Of a stretch of DNA of 64,000 nucleotides, positions 9,453 through 17,794 are shown piece after piece; the stretch's first letter is position 1; every line of letters begins with the position of its first letter. Below the pieces are notes generated by a model, which did no database searches, was not told the origin of the DNA, and saw nothing but the letters and a program-made list of their open reading frames with translations. Both the position numbers and the translations under genes were made by a program. Location of the stretch: NCBI RefSeq assembly GCF_006717095.1, contig NZ_VFQE01000001.1, positions 3,348,001 to 3,412,000 of the forward strand, given 5' to 3'. The stretch comes from Blastococcus colisei. Its GTDB lineage: Bacteria; Actinomycetota; Actinomycetes; Mycobacteriales; Geodermatophilaceae.

Positions 9453-10016
9453 TCAGCCGACCGGCGTGCCCTCGTGATCGGCGCCGTCGTGCCGCCGGCT
9501 CCGGCGCAGGTGCAGTCGCTCGTGGCGAGCCTCCGGCGAGTGGACGACGGTGACCGGGCAGGACGCGTGGAGCGCGCACTGCATGCTCACCGAGCCGAGC
9601 AGCATGCTGGTGAACCCCCCGTGGCCCCGGCTACCGACGACCAGCAGGTCCGCCCCGTGCGACTCACCGATCAGCACGTCGGCGGCCGTGCCCATGGCCG
9701 CGCGCAGCTGCACCTCCGGCGGTGGCTGCGGCCCCTCGGCCACGACCCCGGCCACGAACTGGCGCAGCCGATCGATGGCGGCCACCCGCTGCTGGTCGGG
9801 CTCATAGGTGCCCACCGCGTAGAAGTCCATCCAGTACTCCGGCGGCCGGTAGGCCGTCACCGCCTCCACCGGCACGCCGCGCCGGGACGCGTCCTGCAGG
9901 GCGAAAAGCAGCGCCGCCCGCGCGCCGGACGAGAAGTCGATGCCCACGACCACCCGCGGTCCGGGCTTCTTCTCCCCCTCGCCGACCGGCGCGCGCGGGT
10001 CGAGCGGCTCGGTCAT
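9453..10016 (-). CDS. Universal stress protein (UspA family)
   Basis: A 187-residue single USP domain. It begins RVVVGIDFSSGARAALLFAL near residue 21 and carries the ATP-binding signature GSRGHGGFTSMLLGSVS followed by CPVTVV. A basic, histidine/arginine-rich tail extends about 25 residues past the domain. Proteins of this kind bind ATP and support survival under stress or stasis. The ATG at 10016 is the first start giving a complete domain. Confidence 0.85.
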   Translation of the reverse strand: MTEPLDPRAPVGEGEKKPGPRVVVGIDFSSGARAALLFALQDASRRGVPVEAVTAYRPPEYWMDFYAVGTYEPDQQRVAAIDRLRQFVAGVVAEGPQPPPEVQLRAAMGTAADVLIGESHGADLLVVGSRGHGGFTSMLLGSVSMQCALHASCPVTVVHSPEARHERLHLRRSRRHDGADHEGTPVG

Positions 10017-10233
10017 GACGCCACCTCCACCGGACCGGTCCCAGCGGCCCGGCTGCGGTCCGGACGAGCGCCGCGAGCCGTCCGCGGTCCTGACCGGAGG
10101 ATGCTCCGTGCGCGAGCGGCTGGCCAGGGTCCTTGGTCGTTCGGCGCACCAACGGCGGCAGGGGCCGGGCCGCGTCGAAGGAGGCGGGAGCGATGACGAT
10201 GCGCGACGCCGGGCAGCATGCCGCGCCGGGTCG

Positions 10234-10250
10234 TAGCGTCCGAAGACGTG
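10234..10250 (+). promoter_or_regulatory. Possible leaderless promoter of the acyl-CoA dehydrogenase
   Basis: The hexamer TAGCGT (10234-10239) fits the actinobacterial -10 pattern TANNNT and lies eight bases before the GTG at 10248. No Shine-Dalgarno sequence precedes that GTG. This arrangement is typical of transcripts beginning at the start codon. Confidence 0.4.
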
Positions 10251-11432
10251 ACCGCCGAGAGCCCGGACTTCTACGCCATCGAGGAACTGCTCGAACCCGC
10301 CGAGATCGAGATGCGGAACCGGGTCCGCGCCTTCTGCGCGCAAGAGGTCACCCCACGGGTGAACGAGTACTGGGAGCGGGCCGAGTTCCCTCATCTCCTC
10401 GTCCCGAAGATCGCCGAGCTGGGCATCTCCGGCGGCACCGTGCAGGGCTACGGCTCACCGGGGATGAGCGCCGTCGCGGCCGGCCTGGTCGCGGCCGAGT
10501 GGGCCCGCGCCGACGGCAGCATCGGCACCTTCTACGGGGTGCACAGCTTCCTGGCGATGCAGTCGATCGCCATGCTCGGCGACGAGGAGCAGCGCGAGCG
10601 CTGGCTGCCGGGGATGGCCCGGCTGGAGAAGATCGGCGCCTTCGGACTCACCGAGCCCCGGCACGGCTCCGACGCCGTCGGCCTGGAGACCTCGGCCCGC
10701 CGGGACGGCGACTCCTTTCTGCTGAACGGTCAGAAGAAGTGGATCGGCAACGGCTCGATCGCCGACTACGTGCTCATCTGGGCGCGCGGTGAGGACGGCG
10801 CCGTCGGTGGTTACGTGGTGGAGAAGGGAACACCGGGCTACGAGGCGACCGTCATGACCGGGAAGACGGCGCTGCGGGCGGTCTGGCAGGCCGAGATCAC
10901 GTTGACCGATGTCCGGGTGCCGGCGGAGAACAGGCTGGCGAACTGCCACTCGTTCACGGACGTGTCCCGGGTGCTCGACCGCACGCGGTACACCGTCGCC
11001 TGGCGCGCGCTGGGCCTCGCAACGGCCTCCTACGAGCTGGCGCTCGCCCACGCGCTACGGCGGGAGCAGTTCGGGCAGCCGATCGCGGGCTTCCAGCTGG
11101 TGCAGGACAAGCTCGCCCGGATGCTGGCCGAGATCACCTCGATGCAGCTGATGTGCTGGCGGCTGTCGAAGCTGGCCGACTCCGGCCGGATGACCGCCGC
11201 GATGGCCTCCCTGGCGAAGATGAACCACGCGGCCAAGGCCAGGGCCATCGTCGCCGACGCCCGCGACATCCTCGGCGGGGACGGGATCCTGCTGGAGAAC
11301 CACGTGGCCCGGCATCACGCCGACATGGAGGCGATCTTCACGTTCGAGGGCACCGACTCGGTGCAGGCCCTCATCGTCGGCCGGGAGATCACCGGCCTGT
11401 CGGCCATCAGCGGCCGCAAGCCCGCCCGCTGA
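10248..11432 (+). CDS. Acyl-CoA dehydrogenase, glutaryl-CoA dehydrogenase-like
   Basis: A 394-residue flavoprotein that oxidises an acyl-CoA to the enoyl-CoA and passes electrons to ETF. It shows FGLTEPRHGSDAVGLET (FAD/substrate loop), LNGQKKWIGNG, the REQFGQPIAGFQLVQDKLA helix, and near the C-terminus FEGTDSVQALIVGREITG, whose Glu is the expected catalytic base. The last motif and overall pattern are closest to glutaryl-CoA dehydrogenases, although decarboxylating activity cannot be read from sequence. The start could also be the ATG at 10218. I prefer GTG 10248 because a -10-like hexamer lies at leaderless spacing. Confidence 0.85.
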   Translation: MTAESPDFYAIEELLEPAEIEMRNRVRAFCAQEVTPRVNEYWERAEFPHLLVPKIAELGISGGTVQGYGSPGMSAVAAGLVAAEWARADGSIGTFYGVHSFLAMQSIAMLGDEEQRERWLPGMARLEKIGAFGLTEPRHGSDAVGLETSARRDGDSFLLNGQKKWIGNGSIADYVLIWARGEDGAVGGYVVEKGTPGYEATVMTGKTALRAVWQAEITLTDVRVPAENRLANCHSFTDVSRVLDRTRYTVAWRALGLATASYELALAHALRREQFGQPIAGFQLVQDKLARMLAEITSMQLMCWRLSKLADSGRMTAAMASLAKMNHAAKARAIVADARDILGGDGILLENHVARHHADMEAIFTFEGTDSVQALIVGREITGLSAISGRKPAR

Positions 11433-11441
11433 GCGCGCGGC

Positions 11442-11482
11442 GTCGGCCCGCCGGCCCGGGGCGCGGGCTCAGCGGGCCGACG
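11442..11482. terminator. Candidate bidirectional hairpin terminator
   Basis: The 11-bp arms CGTCGGCCCGC (11442-11452) and GCGGGCCGACG (11472-11482) are separated by 19 bases that can themselves pair. The hairpin lies between two converging genes and its right arm overlaps the last codons of the minus-strand gene. Confidence 0.45.
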
Positions 11483-11729
11483 TCAGCGGCTTGGCGAGGG
11501 CGGTGAGCCGCCGGCAGTCGGGGCAGGCGGTGCGCCCGCTGCCGACGCGCTCCCACTTCTGCGATCCCCAGACCTGGACGATCGCGCCGCACACGGCCAG
11601 CTCCACCTCCCCGTCCAGCTCGGCTGCCGGACGGTGCGCCTCGACCGCGTGCCAGGGAAAGCTGTGCTCGGCCGACTGCCCACGCGACCAGCGATCCGGT
11701 CTCGCGAACCCCACGGCATACGTGTCCAC
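11469..11729 (-). CDS. Small hypothetical protein with a CxxC pair
   Basis: About 86 residues if started at the GTG at 11729; the frame is open to a TTG at 11762. The protein contains a tryptophan-rich central part and a late ACPDCRRL motif with an earlier lone cysteine (AVCGAIVQVW), so a zinc or redox site is possible. I do not recognise the family. The gene converges on the acyl-CoA dehydrogenase. Reading-frame composition supports coding, but function is unknown. Confidence 0.5.
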   Translation of the reverse strand: MDTYAVGFARPDRWSRGQSAEHSFPWHAVEAHRPAAELDGEVELAVCGAIVQVWGSQKWERVGSGRTACPDCRRLTALAKPLTSAR

Positions 11730-11911
11730 GGGTAACGTGTGCCCCGCCTCACAAGCGATCAATCACCACGAACGGGCTAATCAGGACGCTTCCGGCCCGT
11801 TCGCAGGGGGCGCGAGCACGGACCGACGAACGAGCGGCCGGGGCAGGACCAGCGACGGCACCGCCGTGCCGCCCGCCGCGTTACCGTCGTAGCGGACGAG
11901 AGGGGTCGGGC

Positions 11912-12217
11912 ATGGATCCGGTCAGCCTGCTGGTGGGCGGCGTGCTCCTGGCGGTCGGCTTCGTCAGCGGCCGGTTCGGGCGCCGCCGGGCGGCACCTCC
12001 CCCGCCGGTCACCCCGCTGTGCGGCTGCGGGCACACGCTCAGCCAGCACGACCGCGAGACGCACACCTGCTACGCCGAACTCCGCCGGGACACCTTCGAC
12101 AAGCGCGGGCGCTGGGCCGGCGTGAACTGGGTGCCCTGCACCTGCCGCCAGTACGTGGGCCCCCGCCCGATCGACGAGGTCTTCGCCCCCCGCCTCCTCC
12201 CTCCGACCGCCGACTGA
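11912..12217 (+). CDS. Small membrane-anchored Cys-rich protein
   Basis: A 101-residue protein with one N-terminal hydrophobic segment (residues 4-20) followed by an arginine/proline stretch. Its soluble part carries a cysteine/histidine cluster: PLCGCGHTLSQHD, HTCY, and a later VPCTCRQYVG. The spacing suggests a zinc-binding tail facing the cytoplasm. GAGAGGGG precedes the ATG at 11912. I do not know a function. The lipase-like gene begins 54 bp downstream. Confidence 0.6.
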   Translation: MDPVSLLVGGVLLAVGFVSGRFGRRRAAPPPPVTPLCGCGHTLSQHDRETHTCYAELRRDTFDKRGRWAGVNWVPCTCRQYVGPRPIDEVFAPRLLPPTAD

Positions 12218-12271
12218 TCCGACGGCAGGGCGCAACGACTGTCCGGGGCGCTTCCCGGGCATGAGCGCGGC

Positions 12272-13015
12272 ATGGACCCACGCCCCGACCCGCGCGCGGC
12301 CCGCCGTCGCGCGCTGGTCCTCGCCGCCACCGAGCCCGCGCGCACGCTGGTCAGCGCCGGTGGCGCTGCGGCCACCGCACTGCCGCTGCTGCGGTGGGCG
12401 CCGCGGGGCGAGCCGCATCCGGTGCTCGTGCTCCCCGGCCTGCTGGCCTCCGACGTCTCCACGCGCGTGCTGCGGACGTGGCTCCGGCGGCTGGGCTACC
12501 CGGTCGCCGGCTGGGCGCTGGGCCGCAACCGGGGGCCCAGCCAGGAGATCGACGACGAGCTGCCGCGGCTGGTGGACCGGCTGGCCGGCGAGCACCGGAC
12601 GTCGGTGAGCATCGTCGGCTGGAGCCTGGGCGGTATCTACGCGCGGCGGCTGGCCCGACGTGCCCCTCGCCAGGTCCGCCAGGTCATCTCGCTCGGCTCA
12701 CCGTTCGCGTCGACCCAGCCGTGGGCCACCGCGCCCCCGCAGCCGACCCGCCGCTCCCTCGCCCGGCCGCTGCCGGTCCCGAGCACCGCCGTCTACTCGA
12801 GGTGGGACGGCGTCGTCGACTGGCGCAGCTGCCGGCAGGAGCCCGGGCCGATCAGCGAGAACGTCGCCGTCCGGAGCAGCCACCTGGGCATGGGGCACGA
12901 CCCCGCCGTCCTCTGGGTGGTGGCCGACCGGCTGGCCCAGCCCCGTCACGACTGGCAGCCCTTCCAGCGGCCGAACCGGTTCGGTCTCGGCACCCTCTTC
13001 CCGCCGGAGGGCTGA
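12272..13015 (+). CDS. Alpha/beta-hydrolase (lipase/esterase-like)
   Basis: A 247-residue alpha/beta-hydrolase. HPVLVLPGLLASDVS marks the oxyanion region, the nucleophile elbow is VGWSLGGIYA, the acid is probably the Asp in WDGVVDW, and the histidine lies in SSHLGMGHDP. There is no signal peptide, so it is likely cytoplasmic. It resembles PGAP1/lipase-class proteins used on lipids or esters, but the substrate cannot be assigned. It converges on the broken dienelactone hydrolase with only 3 bp between stop codons. Confidence 0.75.
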   Translation: MDPRPDPRAARRRALVLAATEPARTLVSAGGAAATALPLLRWAPRGEPHPVLVLPGLLASDVSTRVLRTWLRRLGYPVAGWALGRNRGPSQEIDDELPRLVDRLAGEHRTSVSIVGWSLGGIYARRLARRAPRQVRQVISLGSPFASTQPWATAPPQPTRRSLARPLPVPSTAVYSRWDGVVDWRSCRQEPGPISENVAVRSSHLGMGHDPAVLWVVADRLAQPRHDWQPFQRPNRFGLGTLFPPEG

Positions 13016-13018
13016 GCA

Positions 13019-13587
13019 CTACCCGGCGCGGTCGAGGAATTCGAACACCCGCTGCTCGAGCAGCGCCGCGGCCTCGGCGTCGAAGCCGGGCAGGCTGTCG
13101 TCGGCGAACAGGTGCCGATCGCCGGGGTACAGGAAGAGCTCGGAGGACTGCACCGTCGCCACGAGCTCCTGGGCGACGTCGGCGTCGCCCAGGTCGTCGT
13201 CAGCCTGCGTGTGGACCTGCGCGGGCAGCCCCGCCGGCCAGGCCCCGCCGAACTCCTCGGGCGGGACGCAGCCGCTGATCAGGACGGCGCCGCGGGCGCC
13301 TGGCCGCGTCTGGGCCAGCTGCTGCGCCGGCACGACCCCGAGGGAGAGAACCCGGCGTAGACCAGCTCGTCCGGAAGCCCCGAAGCGGCCCGGATCCCGC
13401 GCTCCACCACCGTGCCGAAGCCGATCTGCTGGGCGTGCGCCACCCCGTCGGAGAGGTCGGTGAACGTCCTGCCCTCGAACAGGTCGGGCACGTGGACGAC
13501 GTGACCCGCGGCGCGGAGGCGGTCGGCGAACGAGCGGATCCCGGGTGTCAGGCCGAGCGCGTGGTGGAAGAGCAGGACCTCGGCCAC
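13019..13587 (-). pseudogene. Dienelactone hydrolase family gene, frameshifted
   Basis: Two overlapping minus-strand frames together make one dienelactone-hydrolase-like protein of about 189 residues. The N-terminal part (VAEVLLFHHALG through ELVYAGFS) starts at GTG 13587, one base after the MarR stop. The C-terminal part (PAQQLAQTRPGARGAVLISG to the end) is in another frame. The break is at about 13341-13350, in the nucleophile elbow, where two extra bases change an expected GFSLG into GFSPSG. The gene is either inactivated or contains a sequencing error. It would have been co-translated with the upstream regulator gene. Confidence 0.72.
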
Positions 13588-13588
13588 C

Positions 13589-14044
13589 TCAGTGCTCCGT
13601 CGCGGCGAGGTCGGCGAGGGCACGGGCGAGGGCGGACACGCGCTCGGTTCCCAGCGACGCGGCCAGGGCCGCCTCGTGGGCGGCGACGAGCGCCTCCAGC
13701 CGGACGAGCCGGACCCGTCCCGGCTCCGACAGGTGGACGACGACCTTCCGGCCGTCCCGGGGGTCGGGCAGCCGGTAGGCGAGAGCCGCGTCGACCGCGC
13801 CGTCGACGAGCCTCGTCAGGGTCGGCGGGGGCAGGTGCAGCGCCGCCACGAGCTCGCCCATCGACCGGCCGCCGCCACCGGCGAGGGAACGCAGCAGGCG
13901 GTAGCCGTCGAGGGTCGCGCCGTCCTCGGCCAGGACCGCCGCGACACCGCGGGCCACCCGCCGCTGGGTGACCGTGAGCAGCTCCACGAGGTCGTCCGAC
14001 ACCCGGACGGGCGGTCCGGCTGCAGCCTCCGCGCCCGGCACCAT
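13589..14044 (-). CDS. MarR-family transcriptional regulator
   Basis: A 151-residue winged-helix regulator. The helix-turn-helix region GRSMGELVAALHLPPPTLTRL lies near residues 59-80 and the beta wing near LPDPRDGRKVVVHLSEPGR, as usual for MarR. It is divergent from an AmiC-like sensor gene with only 20 bp between start codons, so it almost certainly controls the amide-utilisation genes and itself. Mycobacterial acetamidase operons are likewise controlled by regulators next to an AmiC protein. The ligand is inferred to be an amide or is relayed through the AmiC-like protein. Confidence 0.83.
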   Translation of the reverse strand: MVPGAEAAAGPPVRVSDDLVELLTVTQRRVARGVAAVLAEDGATLDGYRLLRSLAGGGGRSMGELVAALHLPPPTLTRLVDGAVDAALAYRLPDPRDGRKVVVHLSEPGRVRLVRLEALVAAHEAALAASLGTERVSALARALADLAATEH

Positions 14045-14064
14045 GGCCGCACCATACTCAGGGG
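14045..14064. promoter_or_regulatory. Overlapping divergent leaderless promoters
   Basis: Only 20 bp separate the two start codons. CATACT (14053-14058) lies six bases before the plus-strand ATG. On the other strand TATGGT (complement of 14051-14056) lies six bases before the MarR ATG. The two -10-like elements overlap, and each -35 region would lie inside the opposite gene. Confidence 0.5.
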
Positions 14065-15111
14065 ATGCGCAACCAGCCCGGACTCCTGGACCCGTGGGAG
14101 GTCCTGCTGTCCGGTCCCCGCCCGGACGTCGTCCGCGTCGGCTTGGCCGTGCCGCTGTCGGGACCGCTGGCCATGACCGCCCCTTCGGCCCTCGACCTGG
14201 CGGGGCTCGCCGCCGACGAGATCAACGCCGCCGGCGGCGCGGCCGGCCGGCCGGTGGAACTCGTCGCCGTCGACTCGGGACGGGCTCCGGACGTCGTCGC
14301 CGCCGAGGCCGCGATGCTGCACCGCTCCGGCGCCTTCGACCTGCTCGTCGGCTTCCACACCAGCGACGTCCACCGGGCGCTGGAGAACGCGCTGCCACCC
14401 GGGGCGCGGTACGTCTTCACCCCGCCGCACGAGGGCGGGCGTCGTCGCTCGGGCGTCGTGCGGATCGGCTCCTCACCCCTGGAGCAGCACGCCGCGGCGG
14501 TGGCGTGGCTGGTCCGGCATCGCCGTGCCCGGCGCTGGGTGCTGCTGGGGACCGACTACGTGTGGCCGCGGGCGGTGCACCGCGCCGCGCAGCGGGTCCT
14601 GGCCGACGTCGGCGGGGAGGTCGTCGGCGAGGCGCTGGTCCCCTTCGGCCCCGGTGACCCCGGCGCCCTGCTGGACCTGGTCGTGCAGAGCCGGGCCGAC
14701 GCCGTCCTGCTGAGCCTCGTGGGCCGCGACCTGGTGGCCTTCAACCGGGAGTTCACCCGTGCCGGGCTGGATCGCCGCGTGGTGCGGCTGTCCGGGGCGC
14801 TGGAGGAGAACGGTCTCTACGCCCTCGGCGGCGACGCCACCGGCGGGCTGTTCGCCTGCATGCCCTCCTTCGCCGCCGCCGACGCGGCTGCCGACGAGGG
14901 TCAGCTGGCCCTGGAGGAACGGCATGCGCGCCGGTCGGGCCCCGGCGCGCCGGTCGTCTGCGCCTACGCGCGCGGGCTCTACGACGGCGTGCGGTTGGCC
15001 GCTGCGCTGGCCGACGGACGTCGTCGCATCCGGTCCGGCCGGTCCACCGCGCGGCTGGCCCAGGCCGACGGCCTGACCTTCCGCGAGCTGCCCGGGATGC
15101 GCTCCGCCTGA
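14065..15111 (+). CDS. AmiC-like cytoplasmic ligand-binding protein (PBP type 1)
   Basis: A 348-residue periplasmic-binding-protein fold of the Leu/Ile/Val-AmiC type. It starts RVGLAVPLSGPLAMTAPSAL near residue 25, then has LAADEINAAGG, a central VGFHTSDVHRAL stretch, and WVLLGTDYVWPRAV at the second lobe. No signal peptide or lipobox is present, so it should stay in the cytoplasm and act as a sensor, as AmiC does for aliphatic amides in Pseudomonas. The permease and acetamidase/formamidase genes downstream support an amide or urea-like ligand. Confidence 0.78.
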   Translation: MRNQPGLLDPWEVLLSGPRPDVVRVGLAVPLSGPLAMTAPSALDLAGLAADEINAAGGAAGRPVELVAVDSGRAPDVVAAEAAMLHRSGAFDLLVGFHTSDVHRALENALPPGARYVFTPPHEGGRRRSGVVRIGSSPLEQHAAAVAWLVRHRRARRWVLLGTDYVWPRAVHRAAQRVLADVGGEVVGEALVPFGPGDPGALLDLVVQSRADAVLLSLVGRDLVAFNREFTRAGLDRRVVRLSGALEENGLYALGGDATGGLFACMPSFAAADAAADEGQLALEERHARRSGPGAPVVCAYARGLYDGVRLAAALADGRRRIRSGRSTARLAQADGLTFRELPGMRSA

Positions 15112-15118
15112 ATCGTTA

Positions 15119-15132
15119 CTTCCACATGGAAG
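15119..15132. promoter_or_regulatory. Inverted repeat between sensor and permease genes
   Basis: CTTCCACATGGAAG has 6-bp perfect arms around CA. It lies 8 bp after the AmiC-like stop and 62 bp before the permease start. It could be the operator of a second promoter that drives the permease and amidase. Confidence 0.42.
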
Positions 15133-15194
15133 CAGTGGGCTCTACTCTCTCCCCGGCCCGGCTCCCCGCCGGATGCAGAGATTCAGGAGTCGTC

Positions 15195-16643
15195 ATGAGC
15201 GAGCCCCGCACCACCCACGACCCGGCCGGGCCGCTGCCCGGCGCCGCCCGTGGCCCGATCCCCGCCACGGGCGATCCGGGCGTCGAGGCCTTCGGCTACA
15301 AGCAGGAGCTGAAGCGCTCGCTGAGCTTCACCGACCTGCTCGTCTACGGCCTCGTGTTCATGGTCCCGATCGCGCCGTTCGGCATCTTCGGCGGCGTCTT
15401 CCAGGCCTCGGGCGGCATGGTCGCCCTCGCCTACGCGATCGGCATGCTCGCCATGGCGTTCACGGCCGCTTCCTACTCGCAGATGTCGCGGGCGTTCCCG
15501 ATGGCCGGCTCGGTGTACACCTACGCCGGCCGCGGCATCGGCCAGCCGGTCGGCTTCCTCGCCGGCTGGATGATCCTGCTCGACTACGTGCTGGTTCCCG
15601 GCCTGCTCTACCTGATCGCGTCGATCGCGATGAACTCCATCGTCACGTCGATCCCGGTCTGGATCTGGCTGGTCGGGTTCGTCGTGCTGAACACCGTCGT
15701 CAACTACATGGGCATCGAGTTCACCGCCCGGATCAACAAGATCATGCTGGTCGGCGAGCTGATCGTGCTGGCCATCTTCCTGGTGATCGGCGTGGTCGCC
15801 CTGGCCAGCGGTGAGGGCCGCGGCTTCGACTTCTCCCCGGTCTACAACAGCGACACGTTCTCCCTCGAACTCGTCTTCGGCGCCGTCTCGATCGCGGTGC
15901 TGAGCTTCCTGGGGTTCGACGGCATCTCGACCCTCGCCGAGGAGAACCGGGACGCCGCCCGTTCGCTGGGCAAGTCGATGATCGCGGCGCTCGTGCTGGC
16001 CGGGACGCTGTTCATCGTCCAGACCTGGGTCGCCGCCCTGCTCGTGCCCGACCCGGAGACGCTCATCGCCGACGGCGACGCCGCGGGGACGGCGTTCTAC
16101 GACGCGGCCGAGGTCGCCGGCGGCGCATGGCTGGCCACCCTCACCGCGGTGGCCACGGCGATCGCCTGGGGCTTCGCGAACTCGCTGGTCGCACAGGCGG
16201 CCACCTCGCGGCTGCTGTTCGCCATGGCCCGCGACCGCCAGCTCCCGTCGATCCTCGCCAAGGTCGACCCGAAGCACCGGGTGCCGGTCAACGCCACCCT
16301 GGTCGTCGCCACCATCTCCCTGGCCCTGGGCATCTACATGAGCCAGCGGGACGACGGCATCACGCTGCTGTCCACGCTGGTCAACTTCGGCGCGATGACG
16401 GCGTTCCTGCTGCTGCACGTCTCGGTCGTCGTGCATTTCGTCATCCGGAAGAAGAGCCGGAACTGGGGGCTGCACCTGGTGGTCCCGGTCGTCGGCTTCG
16501 CGATCCTGGCCTACGTCGTCTACAACGCGCAGGTGGCCGCGCAGGAACTCGGCTTCGTGTGGCTGGGCATCGGCGTCGCCGTGCTCGTGTTCCTGCTCGC
16601 CACCGGTCGCAAGCCGGAGCTGAAGGCGGAGGAGAACCTGTGA
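15195..16643 (+). CDS. APC-family amino acid/amide permease
   Basis: A 482-residue inner-membrane transporter of the amino acid-polyamine-organocation superfamily with about 12 hydrophobic segments. LSFTDLLVYGLVFMVPIAPFG starts the first one near residue 40, and the family glycine-rich loop region follows at SRAFPMAGSVYTYAGRG. The ATG at 15195 is preceded by CAGGAGTCGTC. Its position between an amide sensor and an acetamidase/formamidase suggests that it imports a small amide or related nitrogen source. That substrate is inference. Confidence 0.87.
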   Translation: MSEPRTTHDPAGPLPGAARGPIPATGDPGVEAFGYKQELKRSLSFTDLLVYGLVFMVPIAPFGIFGGVFQASGGMVALAYAIGMLAMAFTAASYSQMSRAFPMAGSVYTYAGRGIGQPVGFLAGWMILLDYVLVPGLLYLIASIAMNSIVTSIPVWIWLVGFVVLNTVVNYMGIEFTARINKIMLVGELIVLAIFLVIGVVALASGEGRGFDFSPVYNSDTFSLELVFGAVSIAVLSFLGFDGISTLAEENRDAARSLGKSMIAALVLAGTLFIVQTWVAALLVPDPETLIADGDAAGTAFYDAAEVAGGAWLATLTAVATAIAWGFANSLVAQAATSRLLFAMARDRQLPSILAKVDPKHRVPVNATLVVATISLALGIYMSQRDDGITLLSTLVNFGAMTAFLLLHVSVVVHFVIRKKSRNWGLHLVVPVVGFAILAYVVYNAQVAAQELGFVWLGIGVAVLVFLLATGRKPELKAEENL

Positions 16644-16716
16644 CCGAGCTTGCGAGGTCACGCGAAGGTAGAGCACCGGCGGTCACGTGGCCGACGAGCG
16701 CCAGCGAGGAGGACGC

Positions 16717-17742
16717 GTGACCGCGAGCCTCGAGGTCGTCTCGGTCCAGCCGACGACGGACCAGCTCCGGTACACCTTCGGTGGCGGGGACCCGCTGATC
16801 ACCGTGCGGCCGGGCACGGTGGTCGAACTCGCCACCGAGGACTGCTTCGGCGGCCGCGTGCGCAGCGCCGAGGACCTGCCCAGCCAGGTGTGCGAGTTCC
16901 CCTACCTGAACCCGGTGACCGGGCCGATCGCCGTCGAGGGGGCCGAGCCCGGGGACACCCTGGCCGTGCACCTCGTGGAGATCGCGCCGGCCCGCGACTG
17001 GGCGGTGTCGGCGACGTTCCCGCACTTCGGCGCGCTGACCGCCACGCACAACACGGCGATGCTGCACGACCCGCTGGAGGAGGTCGTCTGGGTCTACGAG
17101 GTCGACCGGCAGAAGGGCACCTGCCTGTTCCGTCCGCGCAAGGGCGGCCCGGAGGTGGAACTCCCGCTCGACCCCATGCACGGGACGATCGGTGTCGCCC
17201 CGGCCGGCGGCGAGGTCTTCGCCAGCATCACCCCGGGAGCCCATGGCGGGAACATGGACACCCCGGAGATGCGGGCGGGGACCACGGCCTACTTCGGCGT
17301 CAACGTCCCCGGCGGGCACCTCTCCCTCGGTGACGGGCACTGCCGGCAGGGCGAGGGCGAGGTGTGCGGCACCGCCGTGGAGGCCGCGATGCGCACCGTG
17401 GTGGTGGTCGACCTGATCAAGGGCGGCGGCCCCGCCTGGCCGCGGATCGAGAGCGACGACTTCCTGATGTCGACCGGGTCCACCCGGCCGCTGGAGGACG
17501 CCTACCGGGTCAGCCAGCACGACCTCGTCACCTGGGCCGCCGAGCTGACCGGCTGGGACAGCCTGGACGCCTACCAGCTGGTCAGCCAGGCCGGCCTGGC
17601 GCCGGCCGGGAACGTCGTGGACACGAACTACACGATGGTCGCCAAGCTCGCCAAGAAGTACCTCGGCTCGAGCGCGATCGTGGCCGACGGCGTGCACGAC
17701 CGGCTGCGGGAGACCGCCGCGGCCTACCTCGCCCAACGCTGA
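16717..17742 (+). CDS. Acetamidase/formamidase (FmdA/AmdA family)
   Basis: A 341-residue amide hydrolase that releases ammonia from formamide, acetamide or related short amides. Family landmarks are NPVTGPIAVEGAEPGDTLAV, GTIGVAPAGG, the metal/active-site block ITPGAHGGNMDTPEM, and GDGHCRQGEGEVCGTAVE. GAGGAGG lies directly upstream of the GTG at 16717, which fixes the start; an in-frame GTG at 16687 is less likely. The gene ends the sensor-permease-amidase unit, and a long hairpin follows. Confidence 0.87.
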   Translation: MTASLEVVSVQPTTDQLRYTFGGGDPLITVRPGTVVELATEDCFGGRVRSAEDLPSQVCEFPYLNPVTGPIAVEGAEPGDTLAVHLVEIAPARDWAVSATFPHFGALTATHNTAMLHDPLEEVVWVYEVDRQKGTCLFRPRKGGPEVELPLDPMHGTIGVAPAGGEVFASITPGAHGGNMDTPEMRAGTTAYFGVNVPGGHLSLGDGHCRQGEGEVCGTAVEAAMRTVVVVDLIKGGGPAWPRIESDDFLMSTGSTRPLEDAYRVSQHDLVTWAAELTGWDSLDAYQLVSQAGLAPAGNVVDTNYTMVAKLAKKYLGSSAIVADGVHDRLRETAAAYLAQR

Positions 17743-17745
17743 GTC

Positions 17746-17791
17746 GTCGAGTCGTCGCCGTGTCGGCACGTCGACACGGCGACGACTCGAC
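17746..17791. terminator. Bidirectional terminator, 20-bp perfect stem
   Basis: The arms at 17746-17765 and 17772-17791 are exact reverse complements of 20 bp (left arm begins GTCGAGTCGTCG) with a 6-base loop. The hairpin occupies nearly all the DNA between the converging amidase and the oxidoreductase/methyltransferase fusion gene, so it can stop transcription from both sides. Confidence 0.72.
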
Positions 17792-17794
17792 ATG

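Noticed and set aside
15183-16676. A 497-codon minus-strand frame over the permease gene
   Set aside because: It is rich in D, H, Q and R with no domain, as expected for the antisense of a membrane protein gene.
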